A stretch of 64,000 nucleotides of DNA from Campylobacter pinnipediorum subsp. pinnipediorum (lineage in GTDB: Bacteria > Campylobacterota > Campylobacteria > Campylobacterales > Campylobacteraceae): positions 372,001 to 436,000 of the forward strand of contig NZ_CP012546.1 of NCBI RefSeq assembly GCF_002021925.1, read 5' to 3'. A program made the position numbers and the translations under genes. The notes beneath the pieces were generated by a model. It had not been told where the DNA came from. It worked only from the letters and a program-made list of their open reading frames with translations, and ran no database searches. The stretch's first letter is position 1. Each line of letters starts with the position of its first letter. This document shows, one piece after another, positions 57,756 to 64,000 of the stretch.

Positions 57756-60022
57756 TGTGGGTAAATTCTAAGCAGGCAGCTGACATTTTAGGTGTAAGCG
57801 ATAGGGCTTTGCAAAAATCTGCCAAGCTGTCATTAAAAAAATGTAAAAAATTTTGCTCTGTAAAGCATAACATCTTAGGCTTTAATTATGCCGATGGCAA
57901 AGGTAGGGGTGGAAAAGTCTTACAAATATGGATAGATGATGAGATGATTAATAAAAATAATATAGAAAGGATAGATAATGATGGGGTTAGAGAAAACACA
58001 GGCGGCTGGGATAGTAAAGATGATGAGGGAGCAAGAGATAAAAAAGCAATCAGAGATTTTACACTTTGTGGCACAGATGAAAAAGCTAGGATTTGTGATA
58101 ATGATAATGGACAAAGGGGTGATTGGGAAAAGAATGAAGAGTATGCTGGAGTAGATGATTGCTTGGTAGTTCAAAAGGCTAGCTGGGCTTTAAACAAAGG
58201 CTCTTTAAGCGAAGGTCATTTAAACGAAGTGGATAAAAAAGCCAAGGGTTATGTAAATGGAGCCGGCAGGTTTGCAAGTGCAAGCGAAGCTAAAAAAGAG
58301 CTTGCACTCACTAAAAAGCTAATAGTAAATGAGTGGGAAAAGGCTAAGGGCAAGATAAAAGAAGCTGATTTTATAGAGTATATAAATGCTAAGAAAATAT
58401 ACTGCATAAAATTAACTGCTAATAAGCTTTATGCTTGGCAAAGAGCTTATAAAAGTGCTGGGATTGATGGTTTGGTAGATGAAAGAACAAACAATAAAGA
58501 GAGCGAACTTGAAAGGATTGGACTTAGTGAGCTTGCTGTAAAGCTTATACACGCACAAAAAGGCAGGGTAAATTCAAAAAATATACACAAAGTGCTTAAT
58601 TATCACGCCATAAATGAGAATAAGCTTAGCCATATGGACTTTTTGGCTAAAAAAGATGAAATCGTTAGTTATGAAGTGGTGAATAGGTTTGTAAATAAAT
58701 ACTTAAAAGCTAATCCTATGCTAAAAACTCTAATAGAAAAAGGCGAAGATGGTGTTATAAGCAAGCATTTTGCTGGTCTTGGTGTTAGCAACTGGGCTGT
58801 TAGTAGCATAAATGAAATAGTAGAGATCGATGCTAGTCCTTTTGATGTGATATGTAATGCTAGTGATTTGTGCGAGAAGATAGGCTTTGGGGCTGTAAAT
58901 AATGTATTTGAAAGCAAGGATGAGTTTGAAAGCTTTGTAAAAGAGTGGCAAAAGAGATATACGCTTATAGGTCTTATAGATACTTATAGCGGTGTTGCTA
59001 GTTTTTATATAAGTGAAAGTGAAAATAGCACAGCAATAGCAAGAGCCACAGCAAAATACATAAGCCGTTATGGAAAGATGAAGGTAATTAAGGGTGATAA
59101 CGGAAAAGCATTTAAATCAAAGGCTAACTTTAGCTTTTTGTCGGCCATAGGGGTTAAGTATGAAGCGGTTAGAGCTTATAGTGGTTGGCTTAAGCCTTAT
59201 GTAGAAAAGAACTTTGGGGCTTTGCAAAATGGTCTTAGTGAGTGGCTAAGGGGCTACATAGGGCATAGTATCACACAAAGACAGGCTATTGAGTTTTTTA
59301 TGTCTAAAAAAGAGAGAAGACTTAAAAAAGGCTACAAGACTAATCTAAGAAATTTAAAGAGCTTGGATGAAGTTTCTTGCCTTATAGATGAATACACTGA
59401 GAAGTTTTTAAACAATCGTTATTTAGAAAGACTTGGCAAGAGTGCTAGGGAAGCTTATGATGAAAAGATAGATGATGCTGTAGGGATGAATGAGTTTGAG
59501 CTTAGCTTATATCTAGCACAGAGAAATAGCAAGAGTGTATGCAAAAAAGGTGTTAGCTGCGATGGTGTTTGGTTTAGCAATGTGGATATGTTTAATCATT
59601 CTAATGTCTATGTAAGGGCTAATTTAAACAACATAAACGAGCAATTTGTGTTTGATAGCAATGATAAGTTTATAGGTGTTGCAACTCCGCTTGATTTAGA
59701 ACACGGTGAGAGTGTGGAAAATGCAAAAGCGGCTCAAAAAATCATAACACAAAGGGTTAAAAGGCTAAAAGATAGGGTTGTAAAAGATAGAGAAGAGATT
59801 GAAGAATTTATGGTTAATTATGTCAAAGAAGTTAATGCAAGTAAGGCATTAAGACCTAAGCAAGAAGCTGTAAATGAGTATGAGCAAAAGGCGGTAATAG
59901 ATAGAAATAATAGAACAAATGCACAGTTTGATAAAGAGTATATGAAGCAAGAAAGGGCTAGTAAAAAGAGCGAGATAAAAGGCTTTGAAGATATGGCAAA
60001 GGCTAGGAAAAAAGTGAGCTAG
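57755..60022 (+). CDS. Mu-type DDE transposase (MuA-like)
   Basis: A 755-residue transposase. The N terminus has a MerR/winged-helix-like binding segment (WVNSKQAADILGVSDRALQKSAK). Central DNA-binding domains follow (ITANKLYAWQRAYKSAGIDGLVD). The rve-type catalytic core has D359 (EIDASPFD), D448 (GDNGKAF) and E484 (YVEKNFG), giving a D(35)E spacing. The C-terminal part is lysine-rich and would contact the MuB-like ATPase. It cuts and joins phage ends to target DNA for integration and replicative transposition. Coupled to the small gene before it. Confidence 0.95.
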   Translation: MWVNSKQAADILGVSDRALQKSAKLSLKKCKKFCSVKHNILGFNYADGKGRGGKVLQIWIDDEMINKNNIERIDNDGVRENTGGWDSKDDEGARDKKAIRDFTLCGTDEKARICDNDNGQRGDWEKNEEYAGVDDCLVVQKASWALNKGSLSEGHLNEVDKKAKGYVNGAGRFASASEAKKELALTKKLIVNEWEKAKGKIKEADFIEYINAKKIYCIKLTANKLYAWQRAYKSAGIDGLVDERTNNKESELERIGLSELAVKLIHAQKGRVNSKNIHKVLNYHAINENKLSHMDFLAKKDEIVSYEVVNRFVNKYLKANPMLKTLIEKGEDGVISKHFAGLGVSNWAVSSINEIVEIDASPFDVICNASDLCEKIGFGAVNNVFESKDEFESFVKEWQKRYTLIGLIDTYSGVASFYISESENSTAIARATAKYISRYGKMKVIKGDNGKAFKSKANFSFLSAIGVKYEAVRAYSGWLKPYVEKNFGALQNGLSEWLRGYIGHSITQRQAIEFFMSKKERRLKKGYKTNLRNLKSLDEVSCLIDEYTEKFLNNRYLERLGKSAREAYDEKIDDAVGMNEFELSLYLAQRNSKSVCKKGVSCDGVWFSNVDMFNHSNVYVRANLNNINEQFVFDSNDKFIGVATPLDLEHGESVENAKAAQKIITQRVKRLKDRVVKDREEIEEFMVNYVKEVNASKALRPKQEAVNEYEQKAVIDRNNRTNAQFDKEYMKQERASKKSEIKGFEDMAKARKKVS

Positions 60023-60030
60023 TAAAAATT

Positions 60031-60083
60031 GTTTTTAAAAGCGATTTAAACGGGTTTTAAAAAGTTTTTAAAAGCAATTTAAA
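60031..60083 (+). repeat. Tandem 33-bp repeat between the MuA-like and MuB-like genes
   Basis: GTTTTTAAAAGCGATTTAAA at 60031 recurs as GTTTTTAAAAGCAATTTAAA at 60064. Similar TTTTAAAAGC/TTTAAA segments lie after the repressor (55990-56019) and after the 139-residue gene (63648-63700). They occur only in intergenic phage DNA and are locally palindromic. Could be protein-binding or mRNA-structure elements. Confidence 0.75.
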
Positions 60084-60095
60084 AGGAGTAAAAAA

Positions 60096-60959
60096 ATGCA
60101 AGATGTTATAAAAAAACTTGAATGTTTTTTAAGCGATAACGAGATAAGTGCAAGTGCACTAGCTCGTGCACTTGGTTTAAGTCCTGCTACGATAAGTCAA
60201 TTTCGCAAAGCAGAATATAAAGGCGACATCGCAACTGTCGCTAAAAAGATTGAAAATTATATAGACAATTATAGCCAAAAAAAGCAAAAAGTGGTAGCTT
60301 TGAGCGAAGAAGTGTATCAAAGTGATGACTTTGTAACGGCAAATTTTGTCATAGATGAGGCTGTGGCTGAAAAAGAGATAGCTTTGATATATGGAGAGGC
60401 TGGTTCTGGTAAGACTACTGTGCTAAAAGAGTTTTGCAAAAAGCACTCAAATGCTGTGCTGATAGAGGCAACTTGCCATACAAGTGCAAAGGCAATACTT
60501 GAAGATTTGTGCGAGGCTTTGAAGATTGATGCACCAAATGGGCTAAATGCAAGGCTTAAAGCTGTGGCTAGGTTTTTAAAACAAAGTGACAAGATTTTGG
60601 TGGTTGATGAGGCGGAGCATTTGCCACTTAGGGCTTTGGAAGATTTAAGAAGGATACACGATTTTTCAAGAACGCCTTTGATACTTTGCGGGACTGAGAT
60701 ATTGCTTAAAAACCTAATGGGTAAGAACAAGGAGCTAAAACAACTATATAGCAGGATATGTGGCAAGTGGCTTATGCGTGGACTTAGCAAACAAGAGTGT
60801 AACGATTTTTTTGGTTCTTTTATATATGAGTGGAGCAAGGGTAATTTTAGAAGCTCATCAAAGCTTTATAAAAAGGCAAAGAGACTTGCTGAGTTTAATA
60901 AAACTAGCATAAATGCTGAAATAGTTGCACGTGCTAGCTCAATGGTTGTTCTAGGCTAA
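60096..60959 (+). CDS. Mu-type target-selection ATPase (MuB-like)
   Basis: A 287-residue AAA+ ATPase. Residues 10-50 form a helix-turn-helix (ISASALARALGLSPATISQF). Walker A is GEAGSGKTT at 100-108 (K106), Walker B is ILVVDEAEHL with D171-E172, and sensor 1 is PLILCGTE. Like MuB it should coat target DNA, activate the transposase and impose target immunity. It ends 3 bases before the next gene. The family is clear from motifs and from its position after the transposase. Confidence 0.93.
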   Translation: MQDVIKKLECFLSDNEISASALARALGLSPATISQFRKAEYKGDIATVAKKIENYIDNYSQKKQKVVALSEEVYQSDDFVTANFVIDEAVAEKEIALIYGEAGSGKTTVLKEFCKKHSNAVLIEATCHTSAKAILEDLCEALKIDAPNGLNARLKAVARFLKQSDKILVVDEAEHLPLRALEDLRRIHDFSRTPLILCGTEILLKNLMGKNKELKQLYSRICGKWLMRGLSKQECNDFFGSFIYEWSKGNFRSSSKLYKKAKRLAEFNKTSINAEIVARASSMVVLG

Positions 60960-60962
60960 AAA

Positions 60963-61178
60963 ATGACTTATGAGCAAATAGCACAGATTTTATCGCTTAG
61001 CAAAGAACGTGTAAGACAGATAGAAAAAACAGCTATAGCAAAATTGTCACATCCTAGAAATACAAGAAAATGGGAGCAAATAAAACAAAGCATAGATGAG
61101 ATAGAGCAAGAAAAAGCAAAAAGAGTAAATTTAAAAAAGGATGTAGGATGTATAAACATACCCAAGCTGCAAGATTAG
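60963..61178 (+). CDS. Small protein with sigma-region-4-like helix-turn-helix
   Basis: A 71-residue protein starting TYEQIAQILSLSKERVRQIEK, which is the -35 recognition helix pattern of sigma factors (YEQIAxxLxxSxxRVRQIExxA). The tail is charged and basic. There are no other sigma regions, so it probably acts as a phage DNA-binding regulator. It overlaps the next gene by 31 bases. Confidence 0.75.
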   Translation: MTYEQIAQILSLSKERVRQIEKTAIAKLSHPRNTRKWEQIKQSIDEIEQEKAKRVNLKKDVGCINIPKLQD

Positions 61179-61387
61179 AAGAGCTTATGAGCATAGAGGA
61201 TTTTATAAGCTTGCAAGAAGAGAAAGGTTTTAAGCTTTGGAAGACAAAAAGGGGCTATTACGGTGTAAAAAGTAGCAAGATTTTGGGCTTAATGGCATCT
61301 TACAATAGGGCTTATTATGAAGTTGTGGATAATTGCTTTATAGCAAGAAAAAGTGATGGTCGGATAGTAGACACTATAAGAAAATAA
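61148..61387 (+). CDS. Small phage protein of unknown function
   Basis: A 79-residue frame with AAAAAGGATG ahead of its start inside the end of the previous gene. It contains MSIEDFISLQEEKGFKLWKT, GYYGVKSSKILGLMASYN and a basic end. No recognised family. Codon use and the tight overlap support coding. Confidence 0.65.
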   Translation: MYKHTQAARLEELMSIEDFISLQEEKGFKLWKTKRGYYGVKSSKILGLMASYNRAYYEVVDNCFIARKSDGRIVDTIRK

Positions 61388-61398
61388 ATATTTAACAA

Positions 61399-61420
61399 GA
61401 TCGCCTTTGGCGGTCTGATT
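61399..61420 (+). other. Short hairpin in the phage early operon
   Basis: GATCGCC and GGCGGTC pair around TTT, with TGATT after it. It stands 15 bases past the 79-residue gene, and a second small stem (ATGCTTTAGGCAT) follows. Possibly a weak terminator or processing site. Confidence 0.45.
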
Positions 61421-61496
61421 AAGTATTTAAGAGCTCAAAAATGCTTTAGGCATGAGGTGGAGAAATCCTAACAAAATATAAAAAAAGGTAAATAAA

Positions 61497-61811
61497 ATGA
61501 ATCAGACAGTAGTAAATAACGATATAGACATTCTAATAGAAGCCTTAAGAAGTTTAGGCGGTGGGTCGCTTTTGGCTCAAACTGCAAATAATCTAAAAGA
61601 TGCTATCAGTGCTGTGCAAAGTACTAAAAAAACAGCAAGTGTTAATATCAAAATAACAGTAAAAACTGATCCAAACTCTGAAAATGAGATTGTTGTTTTT
61701 GGGACAACTGGAGTAACTCTTCCAAAAGAGCCAATAAAAACAAGATTTTATGTATCTAGAGAGTTTTTGCCAACAAGAACTGCCCCAGATCAATTAGTTA
61801 TGACATTTTAA
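61497..61811 (+). CDS. Phage protein of unknown function, partner of the DUF2303 gene
   Basis: A 104-residue protein: a helical start (DIDILIEALRSLGGGSLLAQTANNL), then beta-like strands (SVNIKITVKTDP, ENEIVVFGTTGV) and the end ISREFLPTRTAPDQL-type segment (YVSREFLPTRTAPDQ). No domain is recognised. It is 11 bases ahead of the DUF2303 gene and is probably functionally linked to it. RBS is a weak AAAAAGG. Confidence 0.65.
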   Translation: MNQTVVNNDIDILIEALRSLGGGSLLAQTANNLKDAISAVQSTKKTASVNIKITVKTDPNSENEIVVFGTTGVTLPKEPIKTRFYVSREFLPTRTAPDQLVMTF

Positions 61812-61822
61812 AGGATAAAAAA

Positions 61823-62596
61823 ATGCAAGAAGTAAAAATACTTAATGAAATAATACCAAGTGTCGAAATAGACAAAGATAAAAGAGCTATATTAGTTCAT
61901 AAAGAATATGAACTAAATAGGAGCTTACTAAAAGAGCCACTAAGAAATCAATACACAATAGATGCTCTTAATGTGGATAGCTTTGTAAATTTAGTCAATG
62001 AATACAAAGAGCCTAGTTCAAAGCTATTTTACAATGATAGAAAAATATCTTGCGTGATAGATTTTAACACAAAAGAAAAAGCCGAGTTTTGCGACAAACT
62101 CATAAACCTTGAACTTAGATATACACCTTTTTACGGTCTTTTTAGCAAAAACATATCTCAGCCGCTATCTCAAAGAGAATTTGTGTTTTTCTTAAAGTCT
62201 ATTTTTATGTTTATAAGCAAAATTGATGATGTTAAAAATGACAATATGGATGTAATAGAACTTGCTGAAAGCTTACAAGCTGTAAAGAAATTTGACAGTG
62301 TGCAAAAGAATGCTAGCTCTAAAATGTCGCTTGATGTTGAAATTAAATCAGGCACAAAAGAAAGTCTATCAATACCAAAGAAACTAACTTTTGAGTTGCC
62401 TATTTATGAGGCGAATACAGCAATTACTGGAACATTTGAAACAGAACTTTTTGTGGAAATAAGTGATGATAATAAATTTAGTCTAAGGCTTGTTTGTTTT
62501 ACAGAAGAGAATGTTAGAAGAGATGTGTTAGCAAGATTAACCAATGATATTAGTGAGCGTTGCGATGGTGTAAAAGCATTTAATGCAACTGTTTAA
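61823..62596 (+). CDS. DUF2303 (YfdQ-like) phage protein
   Basis: A 257-residue protein resembling the DUF2303/YfdQ family of phage early regions: SCVIDFNTKEKAEFCDKLINL, PLSQREFVFFLKSIFMFI, VIELAESLQAVKKFDSVQKN and SKMSLDVEIKSGTKESLSIPKKL. The function of the family is unknown; it occurs in early operons of temperate phages. RBS AAAGGAT before the ATG. Confidence 0.78.
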   Translation: MQEVKILNEIIPSVEIDKDKRAILVHKEYELNRSLLKEPLRNQYTIDALNVDSFVNLVNEYKEPSSKLFYNDRKISCVIDFNTKEKAEFCDKLINLELRYTPFYGLFSKNISQPLSQREFVFFLKSIFMFISKIDDVKNDNMDVIELAESLQAVKKFDSVQKNASSKMSLDVEIKSGTKESLSIPKKLTFELPIYEANTAITGTFETELFVEISDDNKFSLRLVCFTEENVRRDVLARLTNDISERCDGVKAFNATV

Positions 62597-62657
62597 TTTT
62601 ACAAAGGGCAAGCTGTTTGCCCTTGATAAAGTTAAATTTTAATTTGAAAGGAGAAAG

Positions 62658-63023
62658 ATGAAAGGTAAGTTTGTATATGTTGCTACGCCTTATGCTGCAC
62701 TTGGGCTTGATAAAAATAGCACATCTATAGTTGCAACTAGGCTAGCAAAAGATACTTGTAGGATAATAAAAGATGCCGGTTATACACCAATAAGCCCTGT
62801 TCTTTGCTTTGATGGTATATACGATGAAGCAAAAGATAGAGAAAAAGTAATGAAAAATTGCTTAGATCTTATGGAGCTTTGTAATTATGTTTATTTTAGT
62901 CAGCATCCAGCATCAAGAAATAGTGCTGAAATGAAGATAGAAAAAGAACAGGCTAGCAAAATTGGACTAACTGAGCTTAGTTTTGATGTTAATTTACAAT
63001 TAACACCTAGTCTTGGACTATGA
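62658..63023 (+). CDS. DUF4406-like protein, nucleoside 2-deoxyribosyltransferase fold
   Basis: A 121-residue protein starting KGKFVYVATPYAALG, with the later TPISPVLCFDGIYDEAKDREKVM and CNYVYFSQHPASRNSAEMKIEKEQA. The YVATPY start and the SxxMxxEIxxA end are the pattern of the nucleoside deoxyribosyltransferase-like DUF4406 family, used by phages for nucleotide-pool changes. Its TGA is part of an ATGA overlap with the next small gene. Confidence 0.75.
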   Translation: MKGKFVYVATPYAALGLDKNSTSIVATRLAKDTCRIIKDAGYTPISPVLCFDGIYDEAKDREKVMKNCLDLMELCNYVYFSQHPASRNSAEMKIEKEQASKIGLTELSFDVNLQLTPSLGL

Positions 63024-63154
63024 TAAGAGTAGTTAAAAAGGCAAACAAGAAGCAAAACAAGCACAAGATAAACCACGCTGTTTGTTTTGCTTATGGCTTT
63101 GTTTGTAAGCATAGATTTGCAAGGAGATTTAATTTTTTTAAGGAGGAAGAATGA
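63020..63154 (+). CDS. 44-residue basic phage protein
   Basis: Starts in an ATGA overlap with the preceding gene and ends in an ATGA overlap with the next. The product is very basic (VKKANKKQNKHKIN) with a short aromatic/cysteine centre (HAVCFAYGFVCKHRFARRF). Too short for family recognition; the double overlap is the main evidence for coding. RNA or DNA binding is possible. Confidence 0.55.
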   Translation: MIRVVKKANKKQNKHKINHAVCFAYGFVCKHRFARRFNFFKEEE

Positions 63155-63222
63155 GTTTACATAAAAAACTAGCCAAAAAGATACAAAAGAAAAACAAAAA
63201 ACAAAAAAGGAGTAAAAAATGA
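63151..63222 (+). CDS. 23-residue lysine-rich leader-like peptide
   Basis: ATG at 63151 with AAGGAGGAAG immediately upstream, a very strong ribosome-binding site. It encodes SLHKKLAKKIQKKNKKQK and a short basic end, with TGA in an ATGA overlap with the next gene. It may be a real micro-protein or serve to couple translation into the following gene, whose own AAAAAGGAG lies within it. Confidence 0.5.
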   Translation: MSLHKKLAKKIQKKNKKQKRSKK

Positions 63223-63638
63223 TAGTAAAAATAGGCAAAAAAGAGACAAATTTAACAGATAAAAAGCTTGGTAGAAGCATTGAGGATTTTTGCGAGTTAA
63301 AAGCACAAATAGACGTTCTAAATGAAAAGCTAAAAGATACAAAAGAATACATAGCGTTTAGGGCTAATGAGCTATTAAGCGATAGTGATGCAAACACTAT
63401 AAGCCTAATAGTAGATAATGATAATGGTGTAAAGGTTAGCTTAGGACAAGACATTGTTATAAAAGATGATGAGCTTTTAAGGGAGCTTTTGGGAGACAAG
63501 TTTGATATGCTTGTAAAAACCGAAGTAGTTTATAAACCTGAGAGAAAATTAAAAGAATTAGCTCTTGAAGATAATGGACTAAAAGAGTGCTTAAGCATAA
63601 AACAAAAAGCAGCAGCAGTTTCAATGCTAAAGGGGTAA
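63219..63638 (+). CDS. Phage protein of unknown function with coiled-coil start
   Basis: A 139-residue protein: a helical segment (FCELKAQIDVLNEKLKDTKEY), then VSLGQDIVIKDDELLRELLGDKFDMLVKTEVVYKPERKL and an alanine-rich end. The layout recalls small phage recombination or nuclease-inhibitor proteins in early Mu-like operons, but I cannot assign a family. RBS AAAGGAG. A hairpin follows. Confidence 0.7.
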   Translation: MIVKIGKKETNLTDKKLGRSIEDFCELKAQIDVLNEKLKDTKEYIAFRANELLSDSDANTISLIVDNDNGVKVSLGQDIVIKDDELLRELLGDKFDMLVKTEVVYKPERKLKELALEDNGLKECLSIKQKAAAVSMLKG

Positions 63639-63651
63639 AAACCCCTTGCTT
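63630..63651 (+). terminator. Hairpin after the 139-residue phage gene
   Basis: AAGGGG and CCCCTT pair around TAAAAA, overlapping the stop codon, followed by GCTTTT. TTTAAAG repeats then continue to 63705. Confidence 0.55.
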
Positions 63652-63719
63652 TTAAAGCCTTTTAATAAGTCTTTAAACGGGGTTTAAAGGCTTTTTAAAG
63701 AGTTTAGAAAAGGTGGCAA

Positions 63720-64000
63720 ATGGACACTAAAAGATTAAAGATAATAGCTGATTTATTTGGTGATAGTAAGGGCTTTTTGCCACAAGCAAAGCTAATTAAA
63801 TTTGATAAAAAGCTAAGTAGCATAAAGACTGATGAACTTATAAACTTTGCTATCTTTGCTGATAGATTTAGAGGTAATTTTGTAAATAATGATCTTGTTA
63901 TCCATAAGGCTTTGATGTTTTGGCATAAAAAAAGACTAGAAGAACAAGCAAGACCTGGTGTGAAATATTTTAAAAATATAGAAGATATGATAGCTTATTG
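63720..64000 (+). CDS. Phage protein of unknown function, N-terminal part only
   Basis: An open frame begins at the ATG at 63720 after AAAAGGTGGC and is still open at the right edge (about 93 residues). It starts MDTKRLKIIADLFGDSKGFL and contains LINFAIFADRFRGNFVNNDL. No signal peptide or known motif is visible. It is the next gene of the Mu-like early operon. Confidence 0.65.
   Translation, partial: MDTKRLKIIADLFGDSKGFLPQAKLIKFDKKLSSIKTDELINFAIFADRFRGNFVNNDLVIHKALMFWHKKRLEEQARPGVKYFKNIEDMIAY

Noticed and set aside
60317-60838. A 173-codon open frame opposite the MuB-like gene
   Set aside because: Walker motifs and operon position support the plus-strand gene; the other frame is a shadow.

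Overview
The window is low-GC DNA from a Campylobacter-type epsilonproteobacterium. The 16S rRNA is of Campylobacter type, and several neighbourhoods match C. jejuni gene order as I remember it: proS-hemA-prenyl synthase, flgE-flgD-fliK-typA, phosphoribosyltransferase-permease-mqnE-GlnD-like-glmS, a SurA-like chaperone followed by gltX-malic enzyme-upp, and mobA-pldA. The futalosine menaquinone gene and the sigma-54 type flagellar promoter agree with this. I cannot name the species.

Layout. 1-5.9 kb: a minus-strand housekeeping operon (secreted unknown, fxsA, proS, hemA, polyprenyl synthase, small unknowns, a HAD phosphatase). 6.0-9.8 kb: the flagellar hook operon fliK-flgD-flgE with a -24/-12 promoter, divergent from typA (9.9-11.7 kb). 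11.8-17.3 kb: two paralogous pseudopilins, a membrane glycosyltransferase-like protein, a purine phosphoribosyltransferase and permease, and mqnE. 17.5-22.7 kb: a GlnD-like HD/ACT protein, glmS and an msrA-msrB fusion.

23.1-39.1 kb is the main accessory region: a complete carnitine/crotonobetaine reduction island. Its order is fixA-fixB-caiD, a hairpin, a tiny symporter accessory protein, an SSS symporter, an HSL-type esterase, caiT-caiA-caiB-caiC-fixC-fixX, a porin, a TetR regulator and a second porin. The inferred scheme is outer-membrane entry through the porins, carnitine/gamma-butyrobetaine exchange by CaiT, CoA activation and transfer by CaiC and CaiB, dehydration by CaiD and reduction by CaiA with electrons from FixABCX. 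The SSS carrier and esterase may widen the substrate range. A consensus promoter followed by three 17-bp repeats stands in front of fixA.

39.2-45.9 kb returns to core genes: a HIT protein, an orphan Cache sensor, a SurA-like chaperone, gltX, malic enzyme, upp and obgE. About 1.4 kb without genes follows. From 47.3 kb comes a physically split rRNA operon. 16S-tRNA-Ala-tRNA-Ile is separated from 23S-5S by 3.4 kb carrying a secreted DNA ligase, pldA and mobA. The 23S half has its own copy of the rRNA promoter/leader, including a 44-bp identical block and a boxA-like element.

From about 55.85 kb to the right edge lies the left arm of a Mu-like transposable prophage, apparently inserted just downstream of the 5S gene. 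It carries an S24 repressor on the minus strand, an operator that fills the spacer of the early promoter, a DDE transposase (MuA), an AAA+ target-selection ATPase (MuB) and a run of small early genes including a DUF2303 protein. Gene identities rest on recognised motifs and synteny recalled from memory; no database search was run.
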